A DNA stretch of 64,000 nucleotides from contig NZ_JBICTU010000003.1 in the NCBI RefSeq assembly GCF_043197795.1, forward strand, positions 62,001-126,000. The letters run 5' to 3'. The translations under genes were made by a program, and so were the position numbers. Source of the stretch: Sphaerisporangium sp040649355 (GTDB taxonomy: Bacteria; Actinomycetota; Actinomycetes; Streptosporangiales; Streptosporangiaceae). The notes under the pieces were generated by a model that saw nothing but the letters and a program-made list of their open reading frames with translations, was not told the origin of the DNA and ran no database searches. This document shows, piece by piece, positions 40,526 through 49,380 of this stretch (position 1 is its first letter; every line of letters starts with the position of its first letter).

Positions 40526-41788
40526 ATGGACGCGCGGTCCGCGGTCGACGACACCGCGCTCGAGCAGGCCGCACTCGACGTGCTTGACGCGAACTGGACA
40601 GGGTCGGCCACCGTGCCGGCGGTGGGGCGCTATCCCCACCAGTGGAGCCTGGACTCCGCCTTCGTGGCGATCGGGCTCGCCCGCCGCCGCTGGTCCCGTG
40701 CCTGCGCCGAACTGCTGAGCCTGTTCGCCGGCCAGTGGAGCACCGGGATGGTGCCGCACATCGTCTTCGACCGGTCCACCGTTGAGGCCTACTACCCCGG
40801 GCCGTCGCTGTGGCGGTCGGCCGAGTGCCCGGCGGCGCCGCGCGGGGCGATCACCTCGGGGCTCACCCAGCCGCCGCTCCAGGCCTGCGCCGTGTGGTGG
40901 ATCTGGCGGTACGCCGCCGACCGCGACGCCGCCCTGGGCTTCGTACGGAGGGCCTGGCCCAGCCTGGTCGCCCAGCACGACTACCTGGCCTCGGCCCGCG
41001 ACCTCGGCGGGGACGGCCTCGCCGCGATCGTCCACCCCTGGGAGTCGGGGCTGGACGACAGCCCCGCCTGGGACGTTCCGCTGGCCGCGCTTCCCGTGGT
41101 GCGGTACGCCCACGCGCTGGAGTCCGACAGCCACCACGACCGCTACGTGCGGCTGGCCACGCGCTACCGCGACTCCGGGTACGACGCGGGCTACCTGCGC
41201 GACGAGCACCCCTTCGCCGTCGAGGACCCGCTGTTCAACGGCATCTGGCTGGCCTCCTGTGTGGCGCTGGCCGGGCTCGCGGAGGCCATCGGGGCCGACC
41301 GCGCGCCCTTTCGCGAGGCCGCCGACCGGATCCGCGGGGCCTTGCTCGACCGCCTGTGGGACGGCGCCTTCTACGCGCGCGACCTGCGTGCCGGGCGACT
41401 GATCCCCGTCCGCACGGTGGGCTGCTTCGGGCCGCTGCTGGACCCGGGGATGCCCGCCTCGGTCGTCGGGGTCCTCACCGAGGTGCTGGAGTCCCGCTTC
41501 ATCGGGCCCTGCGGCTATCCCGTGCCGAGCTGCGAGGTACGGGCGCTGGAGTTCGACCGGTCGACATACTGGCGCGGGCCGTCCTGGGTGAACACCAACT
41601 GGCTGCTCTGGCGGGCGGCGGTCGCGCACGGTCTCGCGGACCTCGCGGCGTCGCTGGCGGCGAGCACCCTCCGGCTCGTACGGCAGGCGGGGTTCCGCGA
41701 GTGCTTCGACCCCTTCGACGGCATGGGCCAGGGCTGCCGTGACTTCTCCTGGTCGGCCGCACTCACCCTCGACCTGCTCGCCGGGTAG
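40526..41788 (+). CDS. MGH1-type (alpha/alpha)6-barrel glycoside hydrolase
   Basis: A 420-residue cytosolic protein related to mannosylglycerate hydrolase and GH63-type glycosidases. Segments of the barrel are recognisable: DANWTGSATVPAVGRYPHQW, WSLDSAFVAIGLARRRWSRA, WSTGMVPHIVF, ITSGLTQPPLQACAVWWIWR, IVHPWESGLDDSPAWD, STYWRGPSWVNTNWLLWRAA and a C-terminal ECFDPFDGMGQGCRDFSWSA. Catalytic acids are probably the aspartate in HPWESGLDDSP and a glutamate near the C-terminus (RECFDP). There is no signal peptide. The substrate may be a glucosyl- or mannosyl-glycerate-type osmolyte, by family. The start ATG has no strong ribosome site. Confidence 0.85.
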   Translation: MDARSAVDDTALEQAALDVLDANWTGSATVPAVGRYPHQWSLDSAFVAIGLARRRWSRACAELLSLFAGQWSTGMVPHIVFDRSTVEAYYPGPSLWRSAECPAAPRGAITSGLTQPPLQACAVWWIWRYAADRDAALGFVRRAWPSLVAQHDYLASARDLGGDGLAAIVHPWESGLDDSPAWDVPLAALPVVRYAHALESDSHHDRYVRLATRYRDSGYDAGYLRDEHPFAVEDPLFNGIWLASCVALAGLAEAIGADRAPFREAADRIRGALLDRLWDGAFYARDLRAGRLIPVRTVGCFGPLLDPGMPASVVGVLTEVLESRFIGPCGYPVPSCEVRALEFDRSTYWRGPSWVNTNWLLWRAAVAHGLADLAASLAASTLRLVRQAGFRECFDPFDGMGQGCRDFSWSAALTLDLLAG

Positions 41789-41797
41789 CTTTCACCC

Positions 41798-42277
41798 ATG
41801 CGACTTCCCTGGGGTTCCCGGAGCCTTCCCGCCGAGGCGGGCGTCACGCTGGAGGCGGGCGAACGGGTGCTCGTCCACGCCCGCACGCCGGACGGCTCGT
41901 ACGTCGTGGCCACCGACCGGGCGCTGCGCCTGCCGGGCGAGAGCCCTCTGCCCTGGTATCGGATCGACCGGGCGCTGTGGGACGAGGAGGGGCTGCGCGT
42001 CGTGGCCACCGACGGCACCGAGCGGCGGATGACGCTGCCCGACCCAGGACGCCTGCCCGAGGCCGTGCGGGAGCGGGTCACCTCGTCGATCCTGGCGAAC
42101 CGGCACGTGCGCCTGGGGGACCGCGGGGGAGTGCGTCTGGTCGCGCGCCGGGTGCCCGGGCAGGACGCGGCCGAGTGGGAGCTCATCTTCGACCAGGGCC
42201 TCGACTCCACCGATCCGGGCCTGAGGGCCGCCGCCGAGCAGGCCCTTGAGGAGCTCAGGCGCAACCTCGGCATCTGA
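41798..42277 (+). CDS. Conserved actinobacterial protein of unknown function
   Basis: A 159-residue soluble protein, mostly beta strand in the first half (VTLEAGERVLVHARTPDGSY, VVATDRALRL, LPWYRIDRALWDEEGLRVVA) and helical at the end (LRAAAEQALEELRRNLGI). The pattern of a strand-rich domain testing WY.ID.A.WD resembles PH-like or bacterial lipid-binding folds, but I do not recognise the family. The TAGCTT box 41786-41791 lies six bases before ATG 41798, so the message is probably leaderless. Nine bases follow the glycosidase stop. Confidence 0.75.
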   Translation: MRLPWGSRSLPAEAGVTLEAGERVLVHARTPDGSYVVATDRALRLPGESPLPWYRIDRALWDEEGLRVVATDGTERRMTLPDPGRLPEAVRERVTSSILANRHVRLGDRGGVRLVARRVPGQDAAEWELIFDQGLDSTDPGLRAAAEQALEELRRNLGI

Positions 42278-42383
42278 AAGCCCTCACCGCGCTCTCGGGA
42301 CCGTCGGAGAGCCCTTACCGGGCTCGGACCGTACGAGAGCCCTCACCGGGCTCGGACCGTCTGAGAGCCCTCACCGCGCGGCG
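42276..42383. repeat. 28-bp direct repeats, about four copies
   Basis: Units starting GAGAGCCCTCACCGGGCTCG begin at 42307, 42335 and 42363 (exact 28-base period); a diverged 31-base copy begins at 42276. They have no spacers between them. They lie directly before a terminator hairpin. Confidence 0.8.
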
Positions 42384-42384
42384 A

Positions 42385-42416
42385 GGCGGCCCACGGGGAA
42401 GTCCCCGTGGGCCGCC
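42385..42416. terminator. Bidirectional terminator
   Basis: A perfect 14-bp stem, GGCGGCCCACGGGG with CCCCGTGGGCCGCC, around AAGT. It lies between convergent genes ending at 42277 (plus) and 42433 (minus). Confidence 0.88.
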
Positions 42417-42432
42417 TTCGCGTGGCGCCGGG

Positions 42433-42741
42433 TCAGGTCACCCGGTCCATCTCGGTGTCCGGCCAGCCGGTGCCGGTGCCGGTGTCGTCCCTGGCGACGG
42501 CCCAGCCGTTCTTGTGCAGAAAGGGCACCCTGTCGCCCAGCACGTCGCCGAGCTTGTGCCTGGTCACCTCGGCGGCCTTGGAGGCCTGCGCTCCGGCCAC
42601 GCCCGCGGCCTGCTGGACCATGGGATTGTCGGCGACCCGCTGTGCCACTCGCTTGATCTGCTCGTACCGCTCCCGGCCTGCCCGGCTGCCCAAGACGTAG
42701 CCGACGGCCAGGCCCACGGCGAACGTGAATCGATATCGCAT
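42433..42741 (-). CDS. YtxH-like small membrane-associated protein
   Basis: A 102-residue protein with one N-terminal hydrophobic segment, FTFAVGLAVGYVLGSRAGRE, in which the GxxxGYVLGSRAGRERYEQI pattern is shared with many small actinobacterial YtxH-type proteins. An amphipathic helix follows (RVAQRVADNPMVQQAAG), then a polar tail ending DTEMDRVT. The role is unknown; relatives are often linked to stress or envelope. The promoter region faces the tRNA gene. Confidence 0.75.
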   Translation of the reverse strand: MRYRFTFAVGLAVGYVLGSRAGRERYEQIKRVAQRVADNPMVQQAAGVAGAQASKAAEVTRHKLGDVLGDRVPFLHKNGWAVARDDTGTGTGWPDTEMDRVT

Positions 42742-42968
42742 CTTCTACCTCCGCGTGCCGCTGGCATCCCCGCTCTCCGCCTCCCCTACCCCGGCTGAGA
42801 AGGGTTATGGTCCCAAGGCGCCGCGCGTTCTGCCGGAAGGCCGCCCTTTCGCGGGTTCGGCGAGACGCTTGGATGATCTGGGTGCGACACGCACCCCCCG
42901 GAATGCGCTAATCTAGTTCCGCGCCGCAAGGAAGGGCCGAAAGCCTCTCCGAGCGACGCGCCAGACGA

Positions 42969-43044
42969 TCCCGTGTAGCTCAATCGGCAGAGCAGCCGGC
43001 TGTTAACCGGCAGGTTATAGGTTCGAGTCCTATCGCGGGAGCCA
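42969..43044 (+). tRNA. tRNA-Asn (anticodon GTT), CCA encoded
   Basis: A 73-base cloverleaf (42969-43041) plus encoded CCA (43042-43044). Acceptor arms TCCCGTG and CGCGGGA pair over seven positions with one G-T wobble. The anticodon stem-loop is GCCGG-CTGTTAA-CCGGC, giving GTT. The T-arm contains GGTTCGAGTCC. An immediate 17-bp hairpin terminator follows. Confidence 0.97.
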
Positions 43045-43046
43045 CA

Positions 43047-43085
43047 CGCCGGAGGCCCCAGGAGTTCATCCTGGGGCCTCCGGCG
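43047..43085 (+). terminator. Terminator of the tRNA gene
   Basis: A perfect 17-bp stem, arm CGCCGGAGGCCCCAGGA, loop GTTCA, followed by TTTC. Confidence 0.92.
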
Positions 43086-43464
43086 TTTCAGGACTTCCGA
43101 AGATCCCTCTGAGATATGGGGGACAAATCGCCGAAGATGGCCCAAGATGTGGGTCTGCCGTGCTTCGTGTCACTGCGTCACACGCCTGCTCCTGATGTGA
43201 TGGCGTTCGCGTGGGGGCTCGACGGCCCGGCTGCCGCGGATCATGCAACCGCAGCGGGGAAGGCCGCTGCGCGCAGGGCGCCGCACCGCCCGGAAACGGT
43301 GCCGACGCTCGTGAGCACGGTGTGGCGGTCTGTACATGCTGGCGTGGTTCAGAGCTCGACGTCGGATCTCGTGTCCCTCCCCCTCCCCGGGGCCGGGCGC
43401 GGCACAGAGGGAGGCGCCCTCGGGAGGTCCCTCCCCGCACAGGGGAGGCGCCGGCACCGGCCCC
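43086..43464. other. Spacer between tRNA-Asn and nos
   Basis: 380 bases with no convincing gene. The first 60 bases (GATATGGGGGACAAATCG region) are less GC-rich and look like non-native sequence, but there is no copy of the tRNA 3' end to mark an integrated element. The last 100 bases contain GAGGGAGGCGCC and GGGGAGGCGCC repeats just before the nos coding region. Confidence 0.5.
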
Positions 43465-44556
43465 GTGGACCCCGTGGACGCCGAGAGCTTCCTGCGGACG
43501 TACCACGCCGAGACCCCCTCGGCGGGGCCCGTCGAGCCACGGTTGCGCCAGGTGCTGGCACAGATCGGCCAGTACGGGACCTACACCCACACGGCCGAGG
43601 AGCTGGCCTTCGGCGCCCGGGTCGCCTGGCGCAACAGCGGCCGGTGCATCGGCCGCCTGTACTGGCGGTCGCTCCGGGTGCGGGACCACCGCTCCGTCGA
43701 CACCGCGGAAGGGGTCGCGGTGGAGTGCGTCAACCACCTGCGCGAGGCGACCGCGTCCGGGCGGATCCGTCCGACGATCACGGTCTTCGCGCAGGATCGG
43801 CCCGGCCGGCCGGGGCCGAGGGTCTGGAACGAGCAGCTCATCCGCTACGCCGGGCACCTCGGGCCGGAGGGGGCCGTCGTGGCGGGGGACGCGCGCAACG
43901 CCGCTTTCACCGCCACGGCCCGCCGCCTGGGCTGGACGGGCGGCTCCGGCTCGGAGTTCGACGTCCTGCCGCTGGTCGTGGAGGCGGGGGGCAAGCCACC
44001 CCTGCTCGCCACCGTTCCCGGGGACGCGATCCTTGAGGTGCCGCTCGAACACCCCGCGCACCCCTGGTTCGCCGATCTCGGGCTGCGCTGGCACGCGGTG
44101 CCCGCGATCTCCAACATGTGCCTGGAGATCGGCGGCGTCTGCTACCCCTGCGCGCCGTTCAACGGCTGGTACATGGGGACCGAGATCGGCGCGCGGAACC
44201 TGGCGGACGAGGACCGCTACAACCTGCTCCCCGTGGTCGCCGACCGGCTCGGGCTCGACACCTCCAGCGACCGCACCCTGTGGAAGGACCAGGCCCTGGT
44301 CGAGCTGAACGTCGCCGTGCTGCACTCGTTCGGGCGGGCGGGCGTGACGATCACCGACCACCACACCGAGGCCCGGCGGTTCATCTCGCATCTGGAGCGT
44401 GAGGAGCGTTCCGGGCGGATCTGTCCCGCCGACTGGTCGTGGATCGTCCCGCCGCTCTCCGGGTCGCTCACCCCGGTCTTCCACCGCTACTACGACGACG
44501 TACAGCTGTCGCCCGCCTTCGTCCACCACCCGCGCACGAGCGAGTACGAGGGGTGA
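43465..44556 (+). CDS. nos: Bacterial nitric oxide synthase oxygenase
   Basis: A 363-residue bNOS, oxygenase domain only. The haem-ligand cysteine is at about 61 in WRNSGRCIGRLYW, the arginine-binding glutamate at about 240 in WYMGTEIGARNL, and the tetrahydropterin-side C-terminal motif is PVFHRYYDD. It converts L-arginine to citrulline and NO using electrons from cellular reductases; no reductase domain or gene is attached. The start is uncertain: GTG 43465 or 43474 give the usual 360-residue size, with GGGGAGG too far upstream (17 bases) to decide. No thaxtomin-type or nitration cluster surrounds it, so a stress-protection or signalling role is more likely. Confidence 0.95.
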   Translation: MDPVDAESFLRTYHAETPSAGPVEPRLRQVLAQIGQYGTYTHTAEELAFGARVAWRNSGRCIGRLYWRSLRVRDHRSVDTAEGVAVECVNHLREATASGRIRPTITVFAQDRPGRPGPRVWNEQLIRYAGHLGPEGAVVAGDARNAAFTATARRLGWTGGSGSEFDVLPLVVEAGGKPPLLATVPGDAILEVPLEHPAHPWFADLGLRWHAVPAISNMCLEIGGVCYPCAPFNGWYMGTEIGARNLADEDRYNLLPVVADRLGLDTSSDRTLWKDQALVELNVAVLHSFGRAGVTITDHHTEARRFISHLEREERSGRICPADWSWIVPPLSGSLTPVFHRYYDDVQLSPAFVHHPRTSEYEG

Positions 44557-44623
44557 CCCGGCTCCTTCCTCCCGGGAAATTGGTGTAGAACGTTATTCGG
44601 TAGTGGTCTCTCCGGGAGGTTCG

Positions 44624-45400
44624 ATGTCCGATCTCGTGCTGTCGTCGCTGGACGAGGGCGTGCTCACGCTGACGTTCAACCGGCCGGACCGGCTGAACGC
44701 CTGGATCGACGCGATGGGGCGGCGCTATTTCGACCTGCTGGAGGAGGCCGAGCGCGACCCGGACGTGCGCGCGATCGTGGTCACCGGCGCGGGCAAGGGC
44801 TTCTGCGCGGGCGCGGACTTCCAGACGCTCACCGCCCTTCAGGACGGCTCGTACGACGAGGAGCCCGACAAGCGCCCGAACACCCATCCCACGACGATCC
44901 GCAAGCCGATCGTCGCGGCCGTCAACGGCGCCTGCGCGGGGCTCGGCATGGTCCACGCGCTGGTGTGCGACGTGGTCCTCACCGCGGCCGACGCCAAGTG
45001 GACCACGGCGTTCGCCCGTCGCGGCCTGATCGCCGAGTACGGCCTCGCGTGGATCCTGCCCAAGCTCATCGGGCAGGCGAAATCCATGGACCTCCTGCTC
45101 TCGGGCCGTACGTTCACCGGTGCGGAGGCGGGCGAGCTCGGGCTGGTCAACCGCGTGGTGCCAGGGGAGCGGCTGCTCGAAGAGGCGGTCGCCTACGCGC
45201 GCGAGCTGGCGGCGCACAGCTCGCCGGCCTCGATGGCCGTGATCAAGCGGCAGGTCTGGGGCGCCTGGCAGGAGTCCCTCGACGACTCCGCCACCGAGGC
45301 CGTCCGGCTGATGATCGAGGCGTTCGGGCGGCCCGATTTCGCGGAGGGCGTGGCCAGTTTCCTGGAGCGCCGTCCCCCCGCTTTTCCGCCGCTCGGCTAG
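44624..45400 (+). CDS. Enoyl-CoA hydratase/isomerase family protein
   Basis: A 258-residue crotonase. The oxyanion-hole segments are GAGKGFCAGADF and NGACAGLGMVHALV. The active-site region RRGLIAEYGLAWILPKLIGQ contains a glutamate, as in hydratases. The C-terminus (FAEGVASFLERRPPAFPPLG) is the usual membrane-distal tail. GGGAGG lies five to six bases before ATG 44624. The CoA substrate is not evident; no beta-oxidation partner is adjacent. Confidence 0.93.
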   Translation: MSDLVLSSLDEGVLTLTFNRPDRLNAWIDAMGRRYFDLLEEAERDPDVRAIVVTGAGKGFCAGADFQTLTALQDGSYDEEPDKRPNTHPTTIRKPIVAAVNGACAGLGMVHALVCDVVLTAADAKWTTAFARRGLIAEYGLAWILPKLIGQAKSMDLLLSGRTFTGAEAGELGLVNRVVPGERLLEEAVAYARELAAHSSPASMAVIKRQVWGAWQESLDDSATEAVRLMIEAFGRPDFAEGVASFLERRPPAFPPLG

Positions 45401-45703
45401 CCGGTTTCCGCCTTCCTGCGTGGTATCCGCCCCTGTCTCCCAGGGTCCGGCCGGCCCTCCACCTAGGGAGGCCGGGCGTTTGCCGGCCTGGGGCCCCCGG
45501 CGTTGGCGATGGGGCTCCACATGGTGTTGAATGGCAGTGGTTGTAGTGGAGGTTCGTTAACGTGTAGCAGCGCCTGCGGAGTTCTTACAGCGGGCGTTCC
45601 ACCGTGCGAAGCCAATGTGCTTTCAAGGGGCGGTCGGTCGCTAAACAACCCGGGGCTCCACGCCCGTGGACCTCGTAGATCGTCTCATGAGGAGATCAGT
45701 TTT
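45401..45703 (+). other. Upstream region of the cold-shock gene
   Basis: 300 bases without a gene. The final 150 bases are less GC-rich and include GTTGTAGTGGAGGTTCGTTAA-like sequence and a long untranslated leader up to ATG 45704. Long 5' leaders are usual for cspA-type genes. No defined RNA thermosensor structure can be identified by eye. Confidence 0.5.
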
Positions 45704-45907
45704 ATGGCTCAGGGAACCGTCAAGTGGTTCAACGCCGAAAAGGGCTTCGGTTTCATCGCTCCCGATGACGGCAGTGCGGACGTCTTCGTCCACTACTCCG
45801 CCATCGACTCGAGTGGCTACCGCAGCCTGGAGGAGAACCAGCGCGTCGACTACCAGACGACGCGTGGCCCGAAGGGCCCCCAGGCGGAGCAGGTTCGCCC
45901 GCTCTAG
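45704..45907 (+). CDS. cspA: Cold-shock protein, CspA family
   Basis: A 67-residue OB-fold RNA/DNA-binding protein of standard size. Both nucleic-acid-binding motifs are intact: KGFGFI (RNP1) and VFVHYSAI (RNP2), after GTVKWFNAE. GAGGAGA precedes the ATG by 8-9 bases. It is monocistronic, with a hairpin terminator at 45933-45957. Confidence 0.97.
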   Translation: MAQGTVKWFNAEKGFGFIAPDDGSADVFVHYSAIDSSGYRSLEENQRVDYQTTRGPKGPQAEQVRPL

Positions 45908-45932
45908 TCAGTATTCGAGCCGAGAGGCTCCT

Positions 45933-45957
45933 GTGAAGGCGGCTCTGCCGCCTTCAC
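45933..45957 (+). terminator. Terminator after the cold-shock gene
   Basis: An 11-bp stem GTGAAGGCGGC-TCT-GCCGCCTTCAC, 26 bases after the stop codon. Confidence 0.8.
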
Positions 45958-46028
45958 CCCAAGGACGCAAGTCGGGGCGGTTTGCACCACCGCGAGCCGC
46001 CCTCGCGTCCATTGATTGGAGGTCCTTG

Positions 46029-46385
46029 ATGGACCTGTCCGTCACCGTTCGCGCCGACACGGCCTTGTGCCGCGTCAGTGGGGACGTCGACATCTCGTGC
46101 TCTCCAGCGCTGCGTGAGCGGCTCCTCGCCGCGCTCCAGCCGTCTCGGGCCCGCCTCGTCCTGGACCTTTCCGAAGTGACCTTCATGGACGCCAGCGGGC
46201 TCGGAGCGCTCATGGCCGCCCGGCGCCGTTCGCTGCTTCTCGGTGGCGGAGTTCGTCTCGTGGCCCCCTCATCTCCCGTACGCCGTGTGCTCGAAGCGAG
46301 CGGGCTGCGGTCCCGGTTTCCTGTGGAAGTAGACACATTCGCCGCGAAGGCGGATCCGGGAGTCGCGCAGTTCGCCTCCCAGTGA
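46029..46385 (+). CDS. STAS-domain anti-sigma-factor antagonist
   Basis: A 118-residue STAS protein related to SpoIIAA/RsbV. The phosphorylation loop reads VTFMDASGLGAL; the serine equivalent to SpoIIAA Ser58 is kept, while the preceding serine is alanine. It would bind an anti-sigma kinase when unphosphorylated and so release a sigma factor. No kinase or sigma gene is next to it. GGAGG lies six bases before ATG 46029. Confidence 0.92.
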   Translation: MDLSVTVRADTALCRVSGDVDISCSPALRERLLAALQPSRARLVLDLSEVTFMDASGLGALMAARRRSLLLGGGVRLVAPSSPVRRVLEASGLRSRFPVEVDTFAAKADPGVAQFASQ

Positions 46386-46415
46386 CGGGCGTGCGTACGA
46401 TGGTAAAACCTTGAT

Positions 46416-46464
46416 CGAAACGGTGCCTTCTCCGGAGCTTCTCCGGACAGGAGGTGCCGTTTCG
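46416..46464 (+). terminator. Probable terminator after the STAS gene
   Basis: Long imperfect inverted repeat: CGAAACGGTGCCT (46416-46428) pairs at 11 of 13 positions with AGGTGCCGTTTCG (46452-46464), with a central TCCGGA-GCTTC-TCCGGA. Confidence 0.65.
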
Positions 46465-46476
46465 TCTTACCATGTC

Positions 46477-46516
46477 TTGACAGATATTCATGTATTTCCT
46501 ACCTTCTGAATAGGTA
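46477..46516 (+). promoter_or_regulatory. Promoter with the same sulfur-type palindrome
   Basis: TTGACA (46477-46482) followed by CCTACCT-N5-ATAGGTA (46498-46516). This 19-base motif has the same half sites and the same 5-base spacing as 19099-19117 before the organosulfur operon. The gene start (GTG 46534) is 17 bases downstream. Confidence 0.6.
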
Positions 46517-46533
46517 AATCAGGGGAGGCGAGC

Positions 46534-48075
46534 GTGACCGGATCCGTCTGCGTCATCGGTGCCGGGCCAGGCGCGACCTGCCTGGTCGAGCGCATCTGCG
46601 CCAACGCCTCCGAGATGATCGGCTGGCGTCCGCTCGACATCCATGTCGTGGACGCGTCCTCGGCCGGTCGCGGAGCGGGCGGCCCGGAGTCGCGACCGCC
46701 AGGGGTGCGCGTCCACGTCCACAGTGCGAGGGCGGTGGACCTGGCCGGCCGCAGGGTGCTGCTGGACGACGGCACCAGCGTCGACGCCGACGCCGTGGTC
46801 CTCGCCCAGCACCACGTGGACGTCGTCGCGACGCCGGAGGAGCTGGAGCGGCTCGGCTTCGCCCGCCGGAACAGCCTGTACTACCGGCCCACCGGCTACG
46901 CGGGCAACCTGCCGCTCGACCACGTGCCCGGCGGGCAGCCCGTGCTGGTGCGTGGCCTCGGCACGGTCTTCGCCGACGTGCTGGCCCAGCTGACCACCGG
47001 CCGCGGGGGCCGCTTCAGGCGCGACCGGGACGGCGAGCTGACCTACGTCCCCGGCGGCAGGGAGCCGCTGATCCACGCCGGGTCCCGGCGCGGCGTGCCC
47101 TCCCGCGCCAGGATCGACTACGACCTGCGAGGCGACCACCCGCCGGCTCCGAGGTTCGTCACGGCGCTGGCGGCCGACCGGCCGTACGACTTCCGGCGGG
47201 AGGTGTGGCCGCTGGTCGCCAAGGATCTGGCCTTCGCGTACTACCACGAGATCCTGACCGCCCACCCGGAGCGGGCCCGCATGCGCTGGGCCGACTTCGC
47301 GGAGGCCTACGCCCCCGAGGAGTGGGAGGGCAAGGCGATGCGGGCGCTGATCCGCAGGGCCGTGCCCCGCTTCGAGGACCGGCTCAACCTCGCCCGGTTC
47401 GACCGCCCGCTCGCCGGCATGCGCTTCGGCGACCTGCCCGGCCTGCAGAGGTGGATGCACGGCTACCTCGCCGCCGACCTGTCCCGCAGGGCCGACCCCG
47501 CGCACAGCGCCGACCTCGCCATGATCTACGGGCTGCGGGGCGTGCTCGACGTGCTCGCCGGGCGGGTGCCGCAGGATCCGTGGTTCCAGGGGTTCGCGGA
47601 CCACGCCGGCGGGGGGCTGCCCGCCGCGCGCCTCGCCGAGCTGAGGGCCCTCGGCAGGGCGGGGATCGTCACCTTCCTGGGCACGGACACCCGGGTCGAG
47701 CCCCACGAGACCGGCACCTGGCGGGCGACCGGGACCACCGTGCCGGGACCCCTGACCGCCCTGGGCCTCATCGAGGCGAGGCGGCCGGAACCCAGCGTCA
47801 GCCGTACCCGTGACCCGCTGGTCAAGCGGCTGTACGCGCGGGGTGAGTGCTCCGAGGAGGCGGGGCTGCTGAAGGTGCGCCTGCCCGACCGGCGCATCGT
47901 CGACCACGCGGGGGCGGCGCACCCCCGGCGGTTCGCCTTCGGCCCCTGGACCACCGGAGGCGGGGGAACGACCCTGCCCCGGGGGCTCGACGCGGCCCTG
48001 ATCCGCCACGCCGACGCCCTGGCCCGCACCCTCCTCGCCGAAACCCTCACCCCGACGGTCGCCAAAGTGGCCTGA
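46534..48075 (+). CDS. FAD/NAD(P)-binding oxidoreductase-like protein
   Basis: A 513-residue protein. The N-terminus MTGSVCVIGAGPGATCLVER has the GxGxxG dinucleotide-binding loop of the FAD_NAD-binding family. ADAVVLAQHHVDVVATPEEL and NLPLDHVPGGQPVLVRGLGT fit the same fold. No substrate motif is known to me. GTG 46534 has GGGGAGG seven bases upstream. The promoter carries the motif found at the organosulfur operon, so the protein may take part in sulfur-compound metabolism or be under sulfur control; this is inference. It is a single gene; the following 85 bases are made of TGAGCCCTGAGCCCTG-type short repeats. Confidence 0.82.
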   Translation: MTGSVCVIGAGPGATCLVERICANASEMIGWRPLDIHVVDASSAGRGAGGPESRPPGVRVHVHSARAVDLAGRRVLLDDGTSVDADAVVLAQHHVDVVATPEELERLGFARRNSLYYRPTGYAGNLPLDHVPGGQPVLVRGLGTVFADVLAQLTTGRGGRFRRDRDGELTYVPGGREPLIHAGSRRGVPSRARIDYDLRGDHPPAPRFVTALAADRPYDFRREVWPLVAKDLAFAYYHEILTAHPERARMRWADFAEAYAPEEWEGKAMRALIRRAVPRFEDRLNLARFDRPLAGMRFGDLPGLQRWMHGYLAADLSRRADPAHSADLAMIYGLRGVLDVLAGRVPQDPWFQGFADHAGGGLPAARLAELRALGRAGIVTFLGTDTRVEPHETGTWRATGTTVPGPLTALGLIEARRPEPSVSRTRDPLVKRLYARGECSEEAGLLKVRLPDRRIVDHAGAAHPRRFAFGPWTTGGGGTTLPRGLDAALIRHADALARTLLAETLTPTVAKVA

Positions 48076-48162
48076 GCCCTGAGCCCTGCGGCTTGAGCCC
48101 TGAGCCCTGAGGCTTGAGGCCTGATCGAGGCCTGGGACGCCAGACCGAGGTGGGCCAGAGCT

Positions 48163-49302
<1,140 letters not shown>

Positions 49303-49380
49303 GACGGCGGCTCCTCAGGTTCGGGGTCGGGTCGTAGCCTACCGACCGCCCGCGGCCGGTTCGCGTGCCAAGCTGGCCCT

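Noticed and set aside
42276..42383. Possible small CRISPR array
   Set aside because: The 28-base units follow each other without spacers, and no cas gene is in the window.
43041..43150. Integration scar of a mobile element at tRNA-Asn
   Set aside because: No second copy of the tRNA 3' end, integrase or excisionase is present; the less GC-rich stretch alone is weak evidence.
44578..44594. A DasR-like half site (ATTGGTGTAGAAC) before the enoyl-CoA hydratase gene
   Set aside because: Only one arm matches the consensus and the palindrome is lost; it may just be part of the promoter.
48076..48160. Short TGAGCCCTGAGCCCTG repeats as a regulatory element
   Set aside because: Simple low-complexity sequence between two convergent genes; no symmetry or spacing pattern that suggests a site.
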